Origin: DAOUJI01 sp965219565
GTDB lineage: Bacteria > Chloroflexota > Dehalococcoidia > Lucifugimonadales > JAGWBF01
Direction: 5' to 3'
DNA: 64,000 nucleotides
Assembly: GCA_965219565.1 (NCBI GenBank)
Contig: OZ244780.1
Coordinates: forward strand, 2,108,001-2,172,000
The translations under genes were made by a program, and so were the position numbers. Below the pieces are notes generated by a model that was not told the DNA's origin, did no database searches, and saw only the letters and a list, made by a program, of their open reading frames with translations. Shown in pieces: positions 1-8,384 of this stretch. Position 1 is the first letter of the stretch, and each line of letters begins with the position of its first letter.

Positions 1-84
1 GTTCCGCCTCTCCTCCCGGTTGATGGTCATTGTGAATATGTGGTCCTTTGCTTCCGTCAGAAGAATGTCCTTGCCTGTAATCAT
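1..84 (-). CDS. Enoyl-CoA hydratase/isomerase family protein (N-terminal 28 codons only)
   Basis: The reading frame starts at ATG 84-82 and runs off the left edge. A strong ribosome-binding site (AGGAGG) lies about 5 bases upstream. The visible N-terminus (MITGKDILLTEAKDHIF, then TMTINREERRN) has the usual crotonase opening, a short beta hairpin followed by the T-x-N-R-x-E-R-R-N strand/turn. Family membership is inferred from this short stretch. The substrate cannot be told. The catalytic oxyanion-hole region lies outside the window. Confidence 0.6.
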   Translation of the reverse strand, partial: MITGKDILLTEAKDHIFTMTINREERRN

Positions 85-137
85 GTCCGCCTCCTAAGCC
101 GGTCGCACGGCGCGTTGTATACGTTCCCGTCAGATTC

Positions 138-489
138 CTAAATGGGGTCGTCGCTGATGGGGATGGACACCATCGCCCGGGGTCCGTTGACGATTTTGGC
201 AGTGTGGCCTCGGCCCGTCCTGTCTTCGGCCAGCATTATGTCGCCTTTCTTCAGGGTGACGATGGAGCCGTCGGCAAAGCCGATTTCCACTTCACCAAAC
301 AGGGTGATGACGAACTGGCGTCTAGACGCCGTGTGGAAGTCCATCCACCGGCCTTCCGGAACGACGTGGAAGACCATCTCGCCGTCCGGCTGGAGCTTGG
401 ACGCTCTGGGGGCCGAACTCAGTGGCCGGCACAGCGATCTGTTCGTAGTGGGACTCACCGTCGTCTCCCGAATACACACGGATAATCAC
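138..489 (-). pseudogene. Cupin-domain protein with a single-base frameshift
   Basis: A small cupin-fold protein. The C-terminal two thirds (DFHTASRRQFVITLFGEVEI, then FADGSIVTLKKGDIMLAEDRTGRGH) carries the two cupin motifs. The natural start appears to be GTG 489-487, preceded by AAAGGAGG six bases upstream. That frame reads MIIRVYSGDDGESHYEQIAVPATEFGP and then leaves the cupin frame at a run of five G (C on the coding strand) at 408-412. Removing one base there joins the two halves smoothly as EFGPRASKLQPDGEMVFH. It is either a recent frameshift or a homopolymer sequencing error. The likely product is about 115 residues, the usual size for this family. Ligand and role are unknown. Confidence 0.7.
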
Positions 490-578
490 GATTCGCCTCC
501 TTTGGGGAAATGCCGGACAGGGGAACCTCCGGCGGGCCGATTGTATGAAGGGGGCGGCGGGGAGTCAAGCAAAGAAGC

Positions 579-608
579 CCGGCCCGGCGGTTTAGACCGC
601 CGGGCCGG
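579..608 (-). terminator. GC-rich hairpin after the first LLM oxidoreductase gene
   Basis: Perfect 13-bp inverted repeat (579-591 and 596-608) with a four-base loop. On the minus strand it is followed by a T-rich stretch (TTCTTTGC). It lies 43 bases past the stop of the flavin oxidoreductase gene and before the cupin gene, as expected for an intrinsic terminator. Confidence 0.7.
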
Positions 609-651
609 CTCTTCAGGTGGTCCTTTCTTGAAAAGCTAGGGAGCTGATGCC

Positions 652-1803
652 CTAGACGGAGACCAGTTCAGGCGTCGAGGCCGACATTTTCTGGATTTCC
701 GGGAGCACTTCCTTGGCGAAGAGGCGCATGCTCTTCTCAGCCTTGTCTATCGGTATGCCGCCAAACCGGAAGACGCCGAACATCTCGGAAGGGCTGGTGT
801 TGTCGATGACGTTCCTGATTTTTTCAAGGCACTGATCCGGGGTGCCCCAGATTTGGGTGCGAGTGTAGTTCTCCTGCCCGCCTGATTCGGCATGTTGCTC
901 GCGGGTCTTTTCCAGCAGCAATTCGGCCCGCTCGCGGTAGTGGTCGTACCCCGTGATGGTCTTGAAGTGATCGGGGTCGTCGGCCTCGTAGTGGACGGTG
1001 GACGTGTAGGACATGTTGGGCATGTACACGCGCGCCCCTTCGCGGGCCTCTTCCTCGGTCTCGGCGCAGTAGATGAAGCACCCCGATATGGGAGGCATGT
1101 AACCCAGGCCCAACTCTCGACGCCTGCTGTTGAAGTAGGCCACGTCGTTTGCATACTCTTCCCAGGTCTTCTGGGGGATGATGAGCATTCCCATGTCCAT
1201 CTCGGCGGCCCTGCGCACCGACGCCTCGCTCTGGGCCGCAACGTACGTCAGCCTGCCGAAGTCCTTGGACCTGGGCCGGGGCCTTATGCTCATCTCGGGG
1301 TACTGGTAATACTTTCCGTCGTATGAGAAACGCTCCTGGGTCAGGGCTTTCCTTACTACCTCGTGCGCTTCTATAAACCTGTCCGTGGCCTCGCTCATGG
1401 AGACGCCGAAGGGATCATATTCCCTGCGTGCGGCGCCTCGACCAAAACCTAGAATCATCCGCCGACCCTGAGTCATGCAGTCCAGCATCGAGAACTGCTC
1501 GGCGACTCGCACCGGTTGGTGCCAGGGGAGCACCACGACCATAGTCCCTAGCGCCACCTTCTCGGTACGGGCGGCGAACCAGGTCAGCAATTGGAGGGCA
1601 TTGGGCACCATCGTGTAGGGGGTGAAGTGGTGCTCGACGGTCCAGAGCGAATCGTACCCCAGGGGTTCCACTAGGTCGGCAAGGGCCAAATCTTCGAAGT
1701 ACATCTGGCCGTCGGGCTCGTTGGGACTCCTGTCGAATCCCCCCTCCAGAAACCTGCCCCAATCGTTGAAGTTCTGACAAAATATAGATACGCCGAATTC
1801 CAT
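652..1803 (-). CDS. LLM class flavin-dependent oxidoreductase
   Basis: A 383-residue protein of the bacterial luciferase-like monooxygenase family (TIM barrel, FMN or F420 cofactor). Visible family marks are the N-terminal strand EFGVSIFCQNFNDWGR, SLWTVEHHFTPYTMVPN (residues ~52-68) and the flavin-binding segment ILGFGRGAARREYDPFG (~118-134). The length is normal for the family. ATG 1803 is supported by GGAGG ten bases upstream. The next gene upstream encodes a second member of the same family (1926-3104), so the two may act in one pathway or as paired components. The substrate cannot be inferred, because family members oxidise many hydrophobic or sulfur-containing compounds. Confidence 0.88.
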   Translation of the reverse strand: MEFGVSIFCQNFNDWGRFLEGGFDRSPNEPDGQMYFEDLALADLVEPLGYDSLWTVEHHFTPYTMVPNALQLLTWFAARTEKVALGTMVVVLPWHQPVRVAEQFSMLDCMTQGRRMILGFGRGAARREYDPFGVSMSEATDRFIEAHEVVRKALTQERFSYDGKYYQYPEMSIRPRPRSKDFGRLTYVAAQSEASVRRAAEMDMGMLIIPQKTWEEYANDVAYFNSRRRELGLGYMPPISGCFIYCAETEEEAREGARVYMPNMSYTSTVHYEADDPDHFKTITGYDHYRERAELLLEKTREQHAESGGQENYTRTQIWGTPDQCLEKIRNVIDNTSPSEMFGVFRFGGIPIDKAEKSMRLFAKEVLPEIQKMSASTPELVSV

Positions 1804-1925
1804 TTTGGTATACCTCCAGACTACCTTTCTAACAATTCCAGCAACAGGCCCCCACCGTCTTGGCGGGCGGGCGCCATTGCATTTCCATCCCGAAAATCAG
1901 GTCAAGGAACGTCCTCGACCGCCCT

Positions 1926-3104
1926 TTAGCTGGCCTTTACCTGGTTCTTGAAGTGGGGCATGACGTCTTTTCCGAACCACTCCAGTTGCTCGAGGGACAA
2001 GGACAGGGGCGACCCCATGCTGGTCACGCCTATGTTCAGCTCCTCCAGCCCCGGGAACCTCTTCTGTATGCTCTCTATCTCTTCAATGATCTGGTCCGGC
2101 GGGCCGATAATCCACTGCCCCTGTTCCACGGCGTCCTCTATGGTCGGCAATCCCGCCGTCGGCGCCCTGCGCCGGTCTCCCATGGCGGCAATCTGCTCCG
2201 GGGTCAACCCCGCCACGAATCCTAAGGGCCCGAACATCTTCATGTTTTCCTGGAATATCTTCCGTCCCTGGTCCATGGCTTGTTCTCTGGAGTTGGCCAT
2301 GAAGATGGAGAAGCTGATGATCAGGCGGCCTCCCCGCTCGGTTTCTATACCGGCGTTGGCCAAAGTGGCCCGCCACCGGTCGACCACGTCATCCGACGCT
2401 CCTCCGATAGCGGCCCCGCCACCGACAATCCCTTTGATGCCGTGTTTCACCATGAAGTCCATGGCCCTTTGGCTGGCGCTTACTACGGGCTGGTAGCACT
2501 CCACAGGCAGGTGCTTTGGCCTGGGCACCAGGGTAATCTCCTTGAGGTCGTAACCCCTGTAGGGCACCTCGGGCGGAAGGTCGTAGTGCTTCCCGTGGTG
2601 GGAAAAGGACTTCTCATTGAAGGCCTTGAAAAGCACCTCGACCTGCTCCTCGAAAAGCTCACGGTTGGCCTGCTGGTCCAGTATGGGCGAACCGAAGGTC
2701 TCAACCTCCCGGCTGTGGTATCCGCGGCCCACGCCAAAGATAATCCGACCGTCGGTCAGGTGGTCGGCGGTAGCGTAGTCCTCGGCAAGCCTCAACGGGT
2801 GCCACATCGGGTTTATATTGAATCCACAGCCGAACTTGATTTGCTTGGTGACCTGGGCCATGTGGACGTAGAGCATCAGCAGATTGGGGATGCACTCATA
2901 GCCTTCCCTCTGAAAATGGTGCTCGGCGGCCCAGAAAGTGTCGTAGTTCAGATCGTCCATGAGTCTGATCATCTTTTCAGACTTTTCGAAAACTCCAGCC
3001 AACCTCGAATCGGAATACCACCGGTCATTCGCCGGTGTGCCATCGAGGCCTATGTCCTCCATGTCTATGTTGCCGGCATAAAGACTGCCGAACCTGGTTA
3101 TCAT
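1926..3104 (-). CDS. LLM class flavin-dependent oxidoreductase
   Basis: A 392-residue luciferase-like monooxygenase. Family marks are TFWAAEHHFQREGYECIPN (residues ~56-74), the flavin-site segment FGVGRGYHSREVETFG and the C-terminal GPPDQIIEEIESIQKRFPG, which resembles the usual GSPEQV motif. ATG 3104 has GGAGG nine bases upstream. It lies 122 bases upstream of the other LLM gene and is probably co-transcribed with it. The two proteins are related only at family level, so they are not a recent duplication. A TATAAT hexamer on the minus strand (3190-3195) is a possible -10 box, with no clear -35. Cofactor (FMN or F420) and substrate are not determinable here. Confidence 0.88.
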   Translation of the reverse strand: MITRFGSLYAGNIDMEDIGLDGTPANDRWYSDSRLAGVFEKSEKMIRLMDDLNYDTFWAAEHHFQREGYECIPNLLMLYVHMAQVTKQIKFGCGFNINPMWHPLRLAEDYATADHLTDGRIIFGVGRGYHSREVETFGSPILDQQANRELFEEQVEVLFKAFNEKSFSHHGKHYDLPPEVPYRGYDLKEITLVPRPKHLPVECYQPVVSASQRAMDFMVKHGIKGIVGGGAAIGGASDDVVDRWRATLANAGIETERGGRLIISFSIFMANSREQAMDQGRKIFQENMKMFGPLGFVAGLTPEQIAAMGDRRRAPTAGLPTIEDAVEQGQWIIGPPDQIIEEIESIQKRFPGLEELNIGVTSMGSPLSLSLEQLEWFGKDVMPHFKNQVKAS

Positions 3105-3254
3105 CTCCGCTCCTCCAAATCAGCATTAAGACTTCCAAGCGGCAGCGTTGCCCGCTTTGAAGCGCCCGACAGGTTCAGGGAGTGAAATTATTATACCTGT
3201 ATGGTCAAGGCGTCGGGGCGATTAAGGCAACCGTTGCACGTATGGGACACCCGG

Positions 3255-4163
3255 CTAATCGGAACTCTTGACCGCGTGCCCTCCGAACTGTCGGCGCATG
3301 GCCGCCAGCAGCTTGCCTGCAAAAGGTTGATCCTGACGGGAGCGGAACCTTGCCTGCAAAGAAGCGGTGATGACGGGCAAGGGGACGCCCAGGTCCACCG
3401 ATTCCTGCACTGTCCAGCGCCCTTCTCCCGAGTCCTCCACGTAGGACTGGATTCCCTCCATCCCAGGATTCTCTACCAAAGCGCGTGACGTCAGTTCCAA
3501 AAGCCAGGAGCGCACCACGCTTCCGTGGCTCCATATCCGGGATATCTGAGAGATGTCCAATCCGAAGTCGTCCTTGGCCTGAAGAAGCTCGAACCCTTCC
3601 GCGTAGGCCTGCATCAAACCATACTCAACGCCGTTGTGCACCATTTTGACGAAATGCCCCGCCCCGCTGGGTCCTACACGGCCGTAGCCCCTGTCGGGTC
3701 CGGGAGCCAATGTCTGGAAGATGGGTTCAAGCGTCCTGAAAGTCTCTTCATCGCAGCCGACCATCAGGCTGTAGCCTTCGGCCAAGCCCCATATCCCGCC
3801 GCTGGTGCCCACGTCCACGAAACGTATCGAGCGTTCTGCCAACTTTTTGGCCCTGCGAAGGGTGTCCTTGTAGTTGGCGTTGCCTCCGTCGATGATGATG
3901 TCGCCGGGAGACATCAACTCGGCTAGCCCATCGATGGTGGACTCGGTGGCGTCCCCCGCCGGAGCCATTATCCATACCGCCCTCGGGGCATTCAGGTCCT
4001 CCAACAGCCCCGACAGGGACGATGCCCCGACTGCGCCATGCCCTCGGCTAGCTGCCACAGCGTCGGCGTTTATATCGTAGACCGCCACCCTGTGACCTCC
4101 GGACAGGAGGCGCTGGGCCATATTGGCCCCCATGCGCCCCAGACCTATCATCCCTAGTTCCAT
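3255..4163 (-). CDS. gnd: 6-phosphogluconate dehydrogenase (decarboxylating), short type
   Basis: Oxidative decarboxylation of 6-phosphogluconate to ribulose 5-phosphate. The 302-residue length matches the short, usually NAD-preferring Gnd/YqeC class rather than the 470-residue enzyme. Visible: Rossmann motif GLGRMGANMAQRLLSGG (residues ~7-23), IDGGNANYKDT, the substrate loop VGTSGGIWGLAEGYSLMVG and the catalytic lysine/asparagine segment HFVKMVHNGVEYG. ATG 4163 follows GGAGG closely. It belongs to a minus-strand run with a HAD phosphatase, glucose-6-phosphate isomerase and pyridine nucleotide transhydrogenase, which suggests a role in hexose-phosphate oxidation and NAD(P)H balance. Confidence 0.9.
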   Translation of the reverse strand: MELGMIGLGRMGANMAQRLLSGGHRVAVYDINADAVAASRGHGAVGASSLSGLLEDLNAPRAVWIMAPAGDATESTIDGLAELMSPGDIIIDGGNANYKDTLRRAKKLAERSIRFVDVGTSGGIWGLAEGYSLMVGCDEETFRTLEPIFQTLAPGPDRGYGRVGPSGAGHFVKMVHNGVEYGLMQAYAEGFELLQAKDDFGLDISQISRIWSHGSVVRSWLLELTSRALVENPGMEGIQSYVEDSGEGRWTVQESVDLGVPLPVITASLQARFRSRQDQPFAGKLLAAMRRQFGGHAVKSSD

Positions 4164-4201
4164 TGTTCCTCCGTTAAACGAATCTCCGAAAAGACGGTAA
4201 A

Positions 4202-4948
4202 CTACCCGCCGCTAGCGGCTCGTTCCATGATCTTCTGGGCCGTGATTCTAACTTGAGACGGCTCCAGCGCCACCCAGTCGGTGCGCAGCCCGGCAACGTC
4301 GCTCAGGCCGGGACGAGTCCATTCCGTCGGAGTCACCAATACCCACATTCCGGCGGCAAGGGCCGACGTTGCACCGATGGCTGAGTCTTCTATTGCCATG
4401 CACTCACGAGCCGCCAGTCCCAGTCCTTCAGCAGCCTTCAAATATATCTCCGGGTCCGGTTTGGGCCGGGTCACGTTCTCGACACCCAGGACTATATCCA
4501 TCCTCCCATAGAGGTCTAGAGCCTCTAATATCTGCGCCGCCTCATAGGAAAAAGACGATGTGGCCAGCGCAAGCCTCTGTCCCTGTGCAGAAGCCCACCT
4601 GGCCAGGTCCACGTTGTGGGCAATGCTGTTGTCCACTACGAACTGTGGGTCCGAAATCATATCCTGGTACATGTTGACCCGCATAACCTCCAACGCCTGC
4701 CAGGGTTCGCCCACCCCGTACCGGGTCATGAGGCGTCGGCAAGCGTCTTCCAGGCCGAAATGATCCACGAAGCCTCGACAAATGGCTTCCCTGGGCTTGC
4801 CGATGTATTTGACGTACTCCTTGGTTATTCGCCGCCTGTCCACGGGGGCCGAGCTTAGCTGGGCGATCAAGTCGGCATAGACTCCCTCATAGAGCCTCTC
4901 TGAATCTATGAGGGTGCCGTCCATGTCGAATACGAATGCTTTTATCAA
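4202..4948 (-). CDS. HAD superfamily hydrolase, beta-phosphoglucomutase/phosphatase-like
   Basis: A 248-residue HAD protein with motif I FVFDMDGTLIDSE (residues ~5-17), a helical cap, motif II around LATSSF, motif III lysine in NVTRPKPDPEIYLKAAE and motif IV AIEDSAIGATSALAAGM. This is the subclass of beta-phosphoglucomutase and small sugar-phosphate phosphatases. The start is TTG 4948 with GAGG about ten bases upstream. It lies 38 bases upstream of gnd, so a sugar phosphate is a likely substrate, but the sequence does not show which. Confidence 0.85.
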   Translation of the reverse strand: MIKAFVFDMDGTLIDSERLYEGVYADLIAQLSSAPVDRRRITKEYVKYIGKPREAICRGFVDHFGLEDACRRLMTRYGVGEPWQALEVMRVNMYQDMISDPQFVVDNSIAHNVDLARWASAQGQRLALATSSFSYEAAQILEALDLYGRMDIVLGVENVTRPKPDPEIYLKAAEGLGLAARECMAIEDSAIGATSALAAGMWVLVTPTEWTRPGLSDVAGLRTDWVALEPSQVRITAQKIMERAASGG

Positions 4949-5027
4949 CGAGCGCAGGCCTCACTGGAGATTAAGAAAAATCCGGCTATGCCCCGAACCG
5001 GCATCTGCCAAGTCAAGGGCCGTGGCT

Positions 5028-6698
5028 TCACGCCGCCTCTTCCAGCCGCCGAGTCGACTCCAGCAGGGAGTCGACTCCGGCGTATCCGGGGGCGGTGTGA
5101 GTCATCCTACGGTTGGCCGCCGTGAGAGCGCTCATGTCGCCCAACGCCTGGGCGGACGCTAGCGTCCCGAAGGTGTATGGGGAGCCGGGAATGGGCAGGT
5201 CGGGCTCAGTATCAGGAGGCGTGAGAATGAAGACGCTCGAATTCGGGCCTCCCTTGTGCAGCTGGCCGGTTGAATGAAGGTATCGAGGCCCGTATCCGAA
5301 GGTGGTTGCCGTCTTGAATCTCAGCATCACCGCTTTTCGCAGTTTGGAAACCGCCTGGACCGTCTCTGACGTCTGGTCAACATAGGCAAGAAGGGCCAGA
5401 TAGTCGCCTTTGCCCAGACCCTCCACGACTTCCCTACGGAACTCTGAATCCGTGTCAGGAAGGCTCCCGGTGGACTGCCATAGCTCGATTATGCGATCGG
5501 TTATGTCCTTTGCCGACTGAACGTCGGATTGCTCAAACGGGTTTACGTTCAGGATGGAACTGGCGATGGCTACGGCCATCTCCCATAGATAGAACAGGCC
5601 GCCCAGATCGTGGACGTTGTATATCTCCAGCCTGAGGACCGGATGTCCGGCGGATTCAAGGAGCATTAAAGCCATGTCCGAATCATGGTTGTCGTCGCTC
5701 GCCAGGCGTAGATGCACGAACAGCCTGTCGCTGCCATAGGCTTCCGGCCCCAACAGGGGCTCTCCGGCCACGGGAACGATCCCCTTACCCTCTTTACCTG
5801 TGCTTTCCGCTACTAACTGCTCTATCCACAGTCCGATGCTCTCTATCCCCGTGGAGGGCACAAGGGTGAGCTTGTCCCTTCCGCCGAGGACCAACGCTCC
5901 CATTGCCGCTCCCAGCCATGCGGCGGGATTGTCCTCCAACGGGATGTCGGGGCCGCACGTCTCCACCGTGGTGACAGCGGACTTCAACAGTTCCTCAACA
6001 TTCATGCCCGCCAGGGCCGCCGGGACCATGCCGAAGTTGGACAACACGGAATAGCGACCTCCGATGTCCGGAGGGTTCAAAAACCCCTTCCGGAATCCCC
6101 GTTCATTGGCAAGCCGTTCCAGAGAAGTCCCTGGGTCTGTGATGGCCACAAAAGAGGCTCCCGCCTTGGCGTCCCCCAAGCGCTTTGCCACAAGTTCCCT
6201 GAAGTATGCGTAGAGGGACAGGGTCTCTATGGTGCCGCCGGACTTGGACGACACTACGAATAAGGTCCGCGCCGGGTCTATCGACTCCTCTGTCCGCCGA
6301 ATGGAAGAGGGCACGGTCGAGTCAAGGACGATGAGCTTGGGATAACCTGCGGCGTGGCCCAGTGACCGGCTCAGAGCCTCAGGCCCGAGGCTGCTGCCCC
6401 CCATGCCCAACAAGACGACGTGGTCGAATGAGCTGGCGATATCCGATGCGAAATCATTCAGTTCGGTCAGCTTATTGGTCATCTCCCGTGGAACAGTAAG
6501 CCAACCCAGGCGGTTGGAAATTTCCGTAGGGTCGGGTTTCCAGACTGTATGGTCGCCGTCCCACATCCGACGAACCGTGCGGGCCTGCTCCAGCGTAGTG
6601 AGGCCTTGACGCACCTGCTCCATATAGCTGCCAAGCCCCTGGGTGAGAGTCTCGATGGATAGGAATCTCTGAGTTGTTCCGCCGCCTGAGTGAGTCAT
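5028..6698 (-). CDS. pgi: Glucose-6-phosphate isomerase
   Basis: Interconverts glucose 6-phosphate and fructose 6-phosphate. About 556 residues, resembling the isomerase half of the transaldolase/isomerase fusions, here without a transaldolase part. Visible: VVLLGMGGSSLGPEALSRSL, VVSSKSGGTIETLSLYAYF (sugar-phosphate-binding SIS segments) and NVNPFEQSDVQSAKDI near residue 400. The frame is open upstream to 6749, but ATG 6698 overlaps the transhydrogenase stop (TGATG) and has GGAG about nine bases upstream, so it is preferred. It is translationally coupled to the upstream transhydrogenase gene. Confidence 0.88.
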   Translation of the reverse strand: MTHSGGGTTQRFLSIETLTQGLGSYMEQVRQGLTTLEQARTVRRMWDGDHTVWKPDPTEISNRLGWLTVPREMTNKLTELNDFASDIASSFDHVVLLGMGGSSLGPEALSRSLGHAAGYPKLIVLDSTVPSSIRRTEESIDPARTLFVVSSKSGGTIETLSLYAYFRELVAKRLGDAKAGASFVAITDPGTSLERLANERGFRKGFLNPPDIGGRYSVLSNFGMVPAALAGMNVEELLKSAVTTVETCGPDIPLEDNPAAWLGAAMGALVLGGRDKLTLVPSTGIESIGLWIEQLVAESTGKEGKGIVPVAGEPLLGPEAYGSDRLFVHLRLASDDNHDSDMALMLLESAGHPVLRLEIYNVHDLGGLFYLWEMAVAIASSILNVNPFEQSDVQSAKDITDRIIELWQSTGSLPDTDSEFRREVVEGLGKGDYLALLAYVDQTSETVQAVSKLRKAVMLRFKTATTFGYGPRYLHSTGQLHKGGPNSSVFILTPPDTEPDLPIPGSPYTFGTLASAQALGDMSALTAANRRMTHTAPGYAGVDSLLESTRRLEEAA

Positions 6699-8095
6699 CA
6701 ACGGGACTCCAGCTTGTTGAAGACGTCCAGCGCAGCTATCCGATAGCACTCGGCCAAGGTCGGGTAGTTGAACGTGTTGTTGATGAGAAAGTCCAGGGTG
6801 CCGCCGAGACCCACTATCGACTGGCCTATGTGTACCAGCTCGGACGCGCTGTCTCCTATGATGTGGACTCCCAGTATCTTGCGAGTCTCACTATGGACCA
6901 AGAGCTTCAACGTTCCCACCGGGTCGTTGATGATTTGGCCCCTGGCCGTCTCCCGGTAGCGGGCCAGACCAACCTCGTAGGGCACGTTCTGACGGGTCAA
7001 CTGTTCCTCGGTGCCCCCCACCATCGATATCTCAGGGATGGTGAAAAGAGCGTAAGGAATGGTGTCAGCCATCTGGCAAAGCTCGATCCCCAAAGCGTGG
7101 CACGCAGCGATGCGGCCCTGTTCCATCGACGTGGACGAAAGGGCCGGAAATCCCACCACGTCTCCAACGGCGTAGATGTGGGGCACGTCCGTCTGGTAGA
7201 AGTCGTTCACAGGAATGCGCCCCCGGGAGTCCGCCTCGATGCCAACAGCCTCCAGCCCCAACCCCTTGGTGGCGCCGTTGCGACCCACGGTATATAACAG
7301 CACTTCCGACACGATGCGCTTGTTGCTCTCGGTGTAGGCGGTCACCGTCGAGGACTCGGCTTCCACATGGGTGACCTCTTCGCCCAGCCGGAAAATAACG
7401 CCGTGTTGGCGCAGGTGGTACAAAAGAGCTTCAAGAATTTCCCGGTCCAGGAACTCCAGAATCTCTCGCCGTTTATCGACGACGGTGGCCTCGATCCCCA
7501 GGGTGGCGAAAATAGCGGCGTACTCCATGCCTATGGCGCCCGCCCCGACTATCGTTACGGTACGGGGAATGGACTCCAGGCTATTGACGTGGTCAGAGTC
7601 TATAACCGAGCGGCCATCGACTGGGATTTTGGAGGACCTCGCGGGCGTGCTCCCTACCGCAATGATTATCTTATCCGCGGAGACCGTCGTGCGATCTATC
7701 GGCCCTTCTATCGGACCGTCAATCTCGACTTCGTTGGGTGAAGTGAGAGTGGCCCGCCCTTCGTACATGACGACCCGGTTGCGATTGAACTGGCTCCTCA
7801 GCACCTGTATCTCGTTCTCGACGACGTGGTCGCATCGAAAAGTCAGGTCCTGGATGGATATGTCTTCCTTGACTTTGTAGCTTACTCCGTAGACTCCCCT
7901 CTGCCGGAACCCCGTCAGGTGCAGCACCGCCTCTCTCAAGGCCTTGCTGGGAATGGCTCCCGTGTTTACCGACGCGCCTCCCAACTCCTGGGTCTTCTCC
8001 ACTACGGCGACCCGCATGTTAAGTTTTGCAGCCTGAATCGCCGCGCCGTGACCGGCCGGTCCTGAACCTATGACCAGTACGTCGTAGTGTTCCAT
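6698..8095 (-). CDS. sthA: Soluble (Si-specific) NAD(P)+ transhydrogenase
   Basis: An FAD-dependent, cytoplasmic pyridine-nucleotide transhydrogenase that equilibrates NADPH and NADH. It has 465 residues, the normal length. Visible: FAD Rossmann motif VIGSGPAGHGAAIQAAKL (residues ~7-24), NAD(P)-binding motif IVGAGAIGMEYAAIFATLG (~180-198), YAVGDVVGFPALSS (~305) and a dimerisation domain at the end. The region that holds the redox-active disulfide in lipoamide dehydrogenase reads GGASVNTGAIPSKALREAV with no cysteine pair, as expected for SthA rather than Lpd. It is the first gene of the minus-strand run sthA-pgi-HAD-gnd, which fits NADPH balancing around the pentose phosphate pathway. Confidence 0.88.
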   Translation of the reverse strand: MEHYDVLVIGSGPAGHGAAIQAAKLNMRVAVVEKTQELGGASVNTGAIPSKALREAVLHLTGFRQRGVYGVSYKVKEDISIQDLTFRCDHVVENEIQVLRSQFNRNRVVMYEGRATLTSPNEVEIDGPIEGPIDRTTVSADKIIIAVGSTPARSSKIPVDGRSVIDSDHVNSLESIPRTVTIVGAGAIGMEYAAIFATLGIEATVVDKRREILEFLDREILEALLYHLRQHGVIFRLGEEVTHVEAESSTVTAYTESNKRIVSEVLLYTVGRNGATKGLGLEAVGIEADSRGRIPVNDFYQTDVPHIYAVGDVVGFPALSSTSMEQGRIAACHALGIELCQMADTIPYALFTIPEISMVGGTEEQLTRQNVPYEVGLARYRETARGQIINDPVGTLKLLVHSETRKILGVHIIGDSASELVHIGQSIVGLGGTLDFLINNTFNYPTLAECYRIAALDVFNKLESR

Positions 8096-8384
8096 ATCTC
8101 GACGGTGACCCGTTCAAAAGGGATCGGAGTCCGTGGCTGTTTCGATACTACAACCCGCAGTTTAACGTGTCCACCAGCCTACGGCCCATTTATGTCAACT
8201 TCAACCGAGCCTGAATCAGCCGAGCGTCCATAAAGCCGAGCATCGCAATAAGTCGTATTAACTAGTGACAGCGCCGAAGATGTTGGGCAAGGGACTCGTC
8301 CATATCGGTTGGCGCTGGGGACGGGTGGGAATACAATAGATCAGCTTATTCCATGGGGCAAAGGACAAGTGTGAGGTGCTGTCG
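8096..8384. other. Divergent intergenic region between sthA and the ccdA-like gene
   Basis: About 290 bases separate two divergently transcribed genes, so promoters for both should lie here. No convincing -35/-10 pair, hairpin or repeat could be picked out by eye. Confidence 0.4.
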
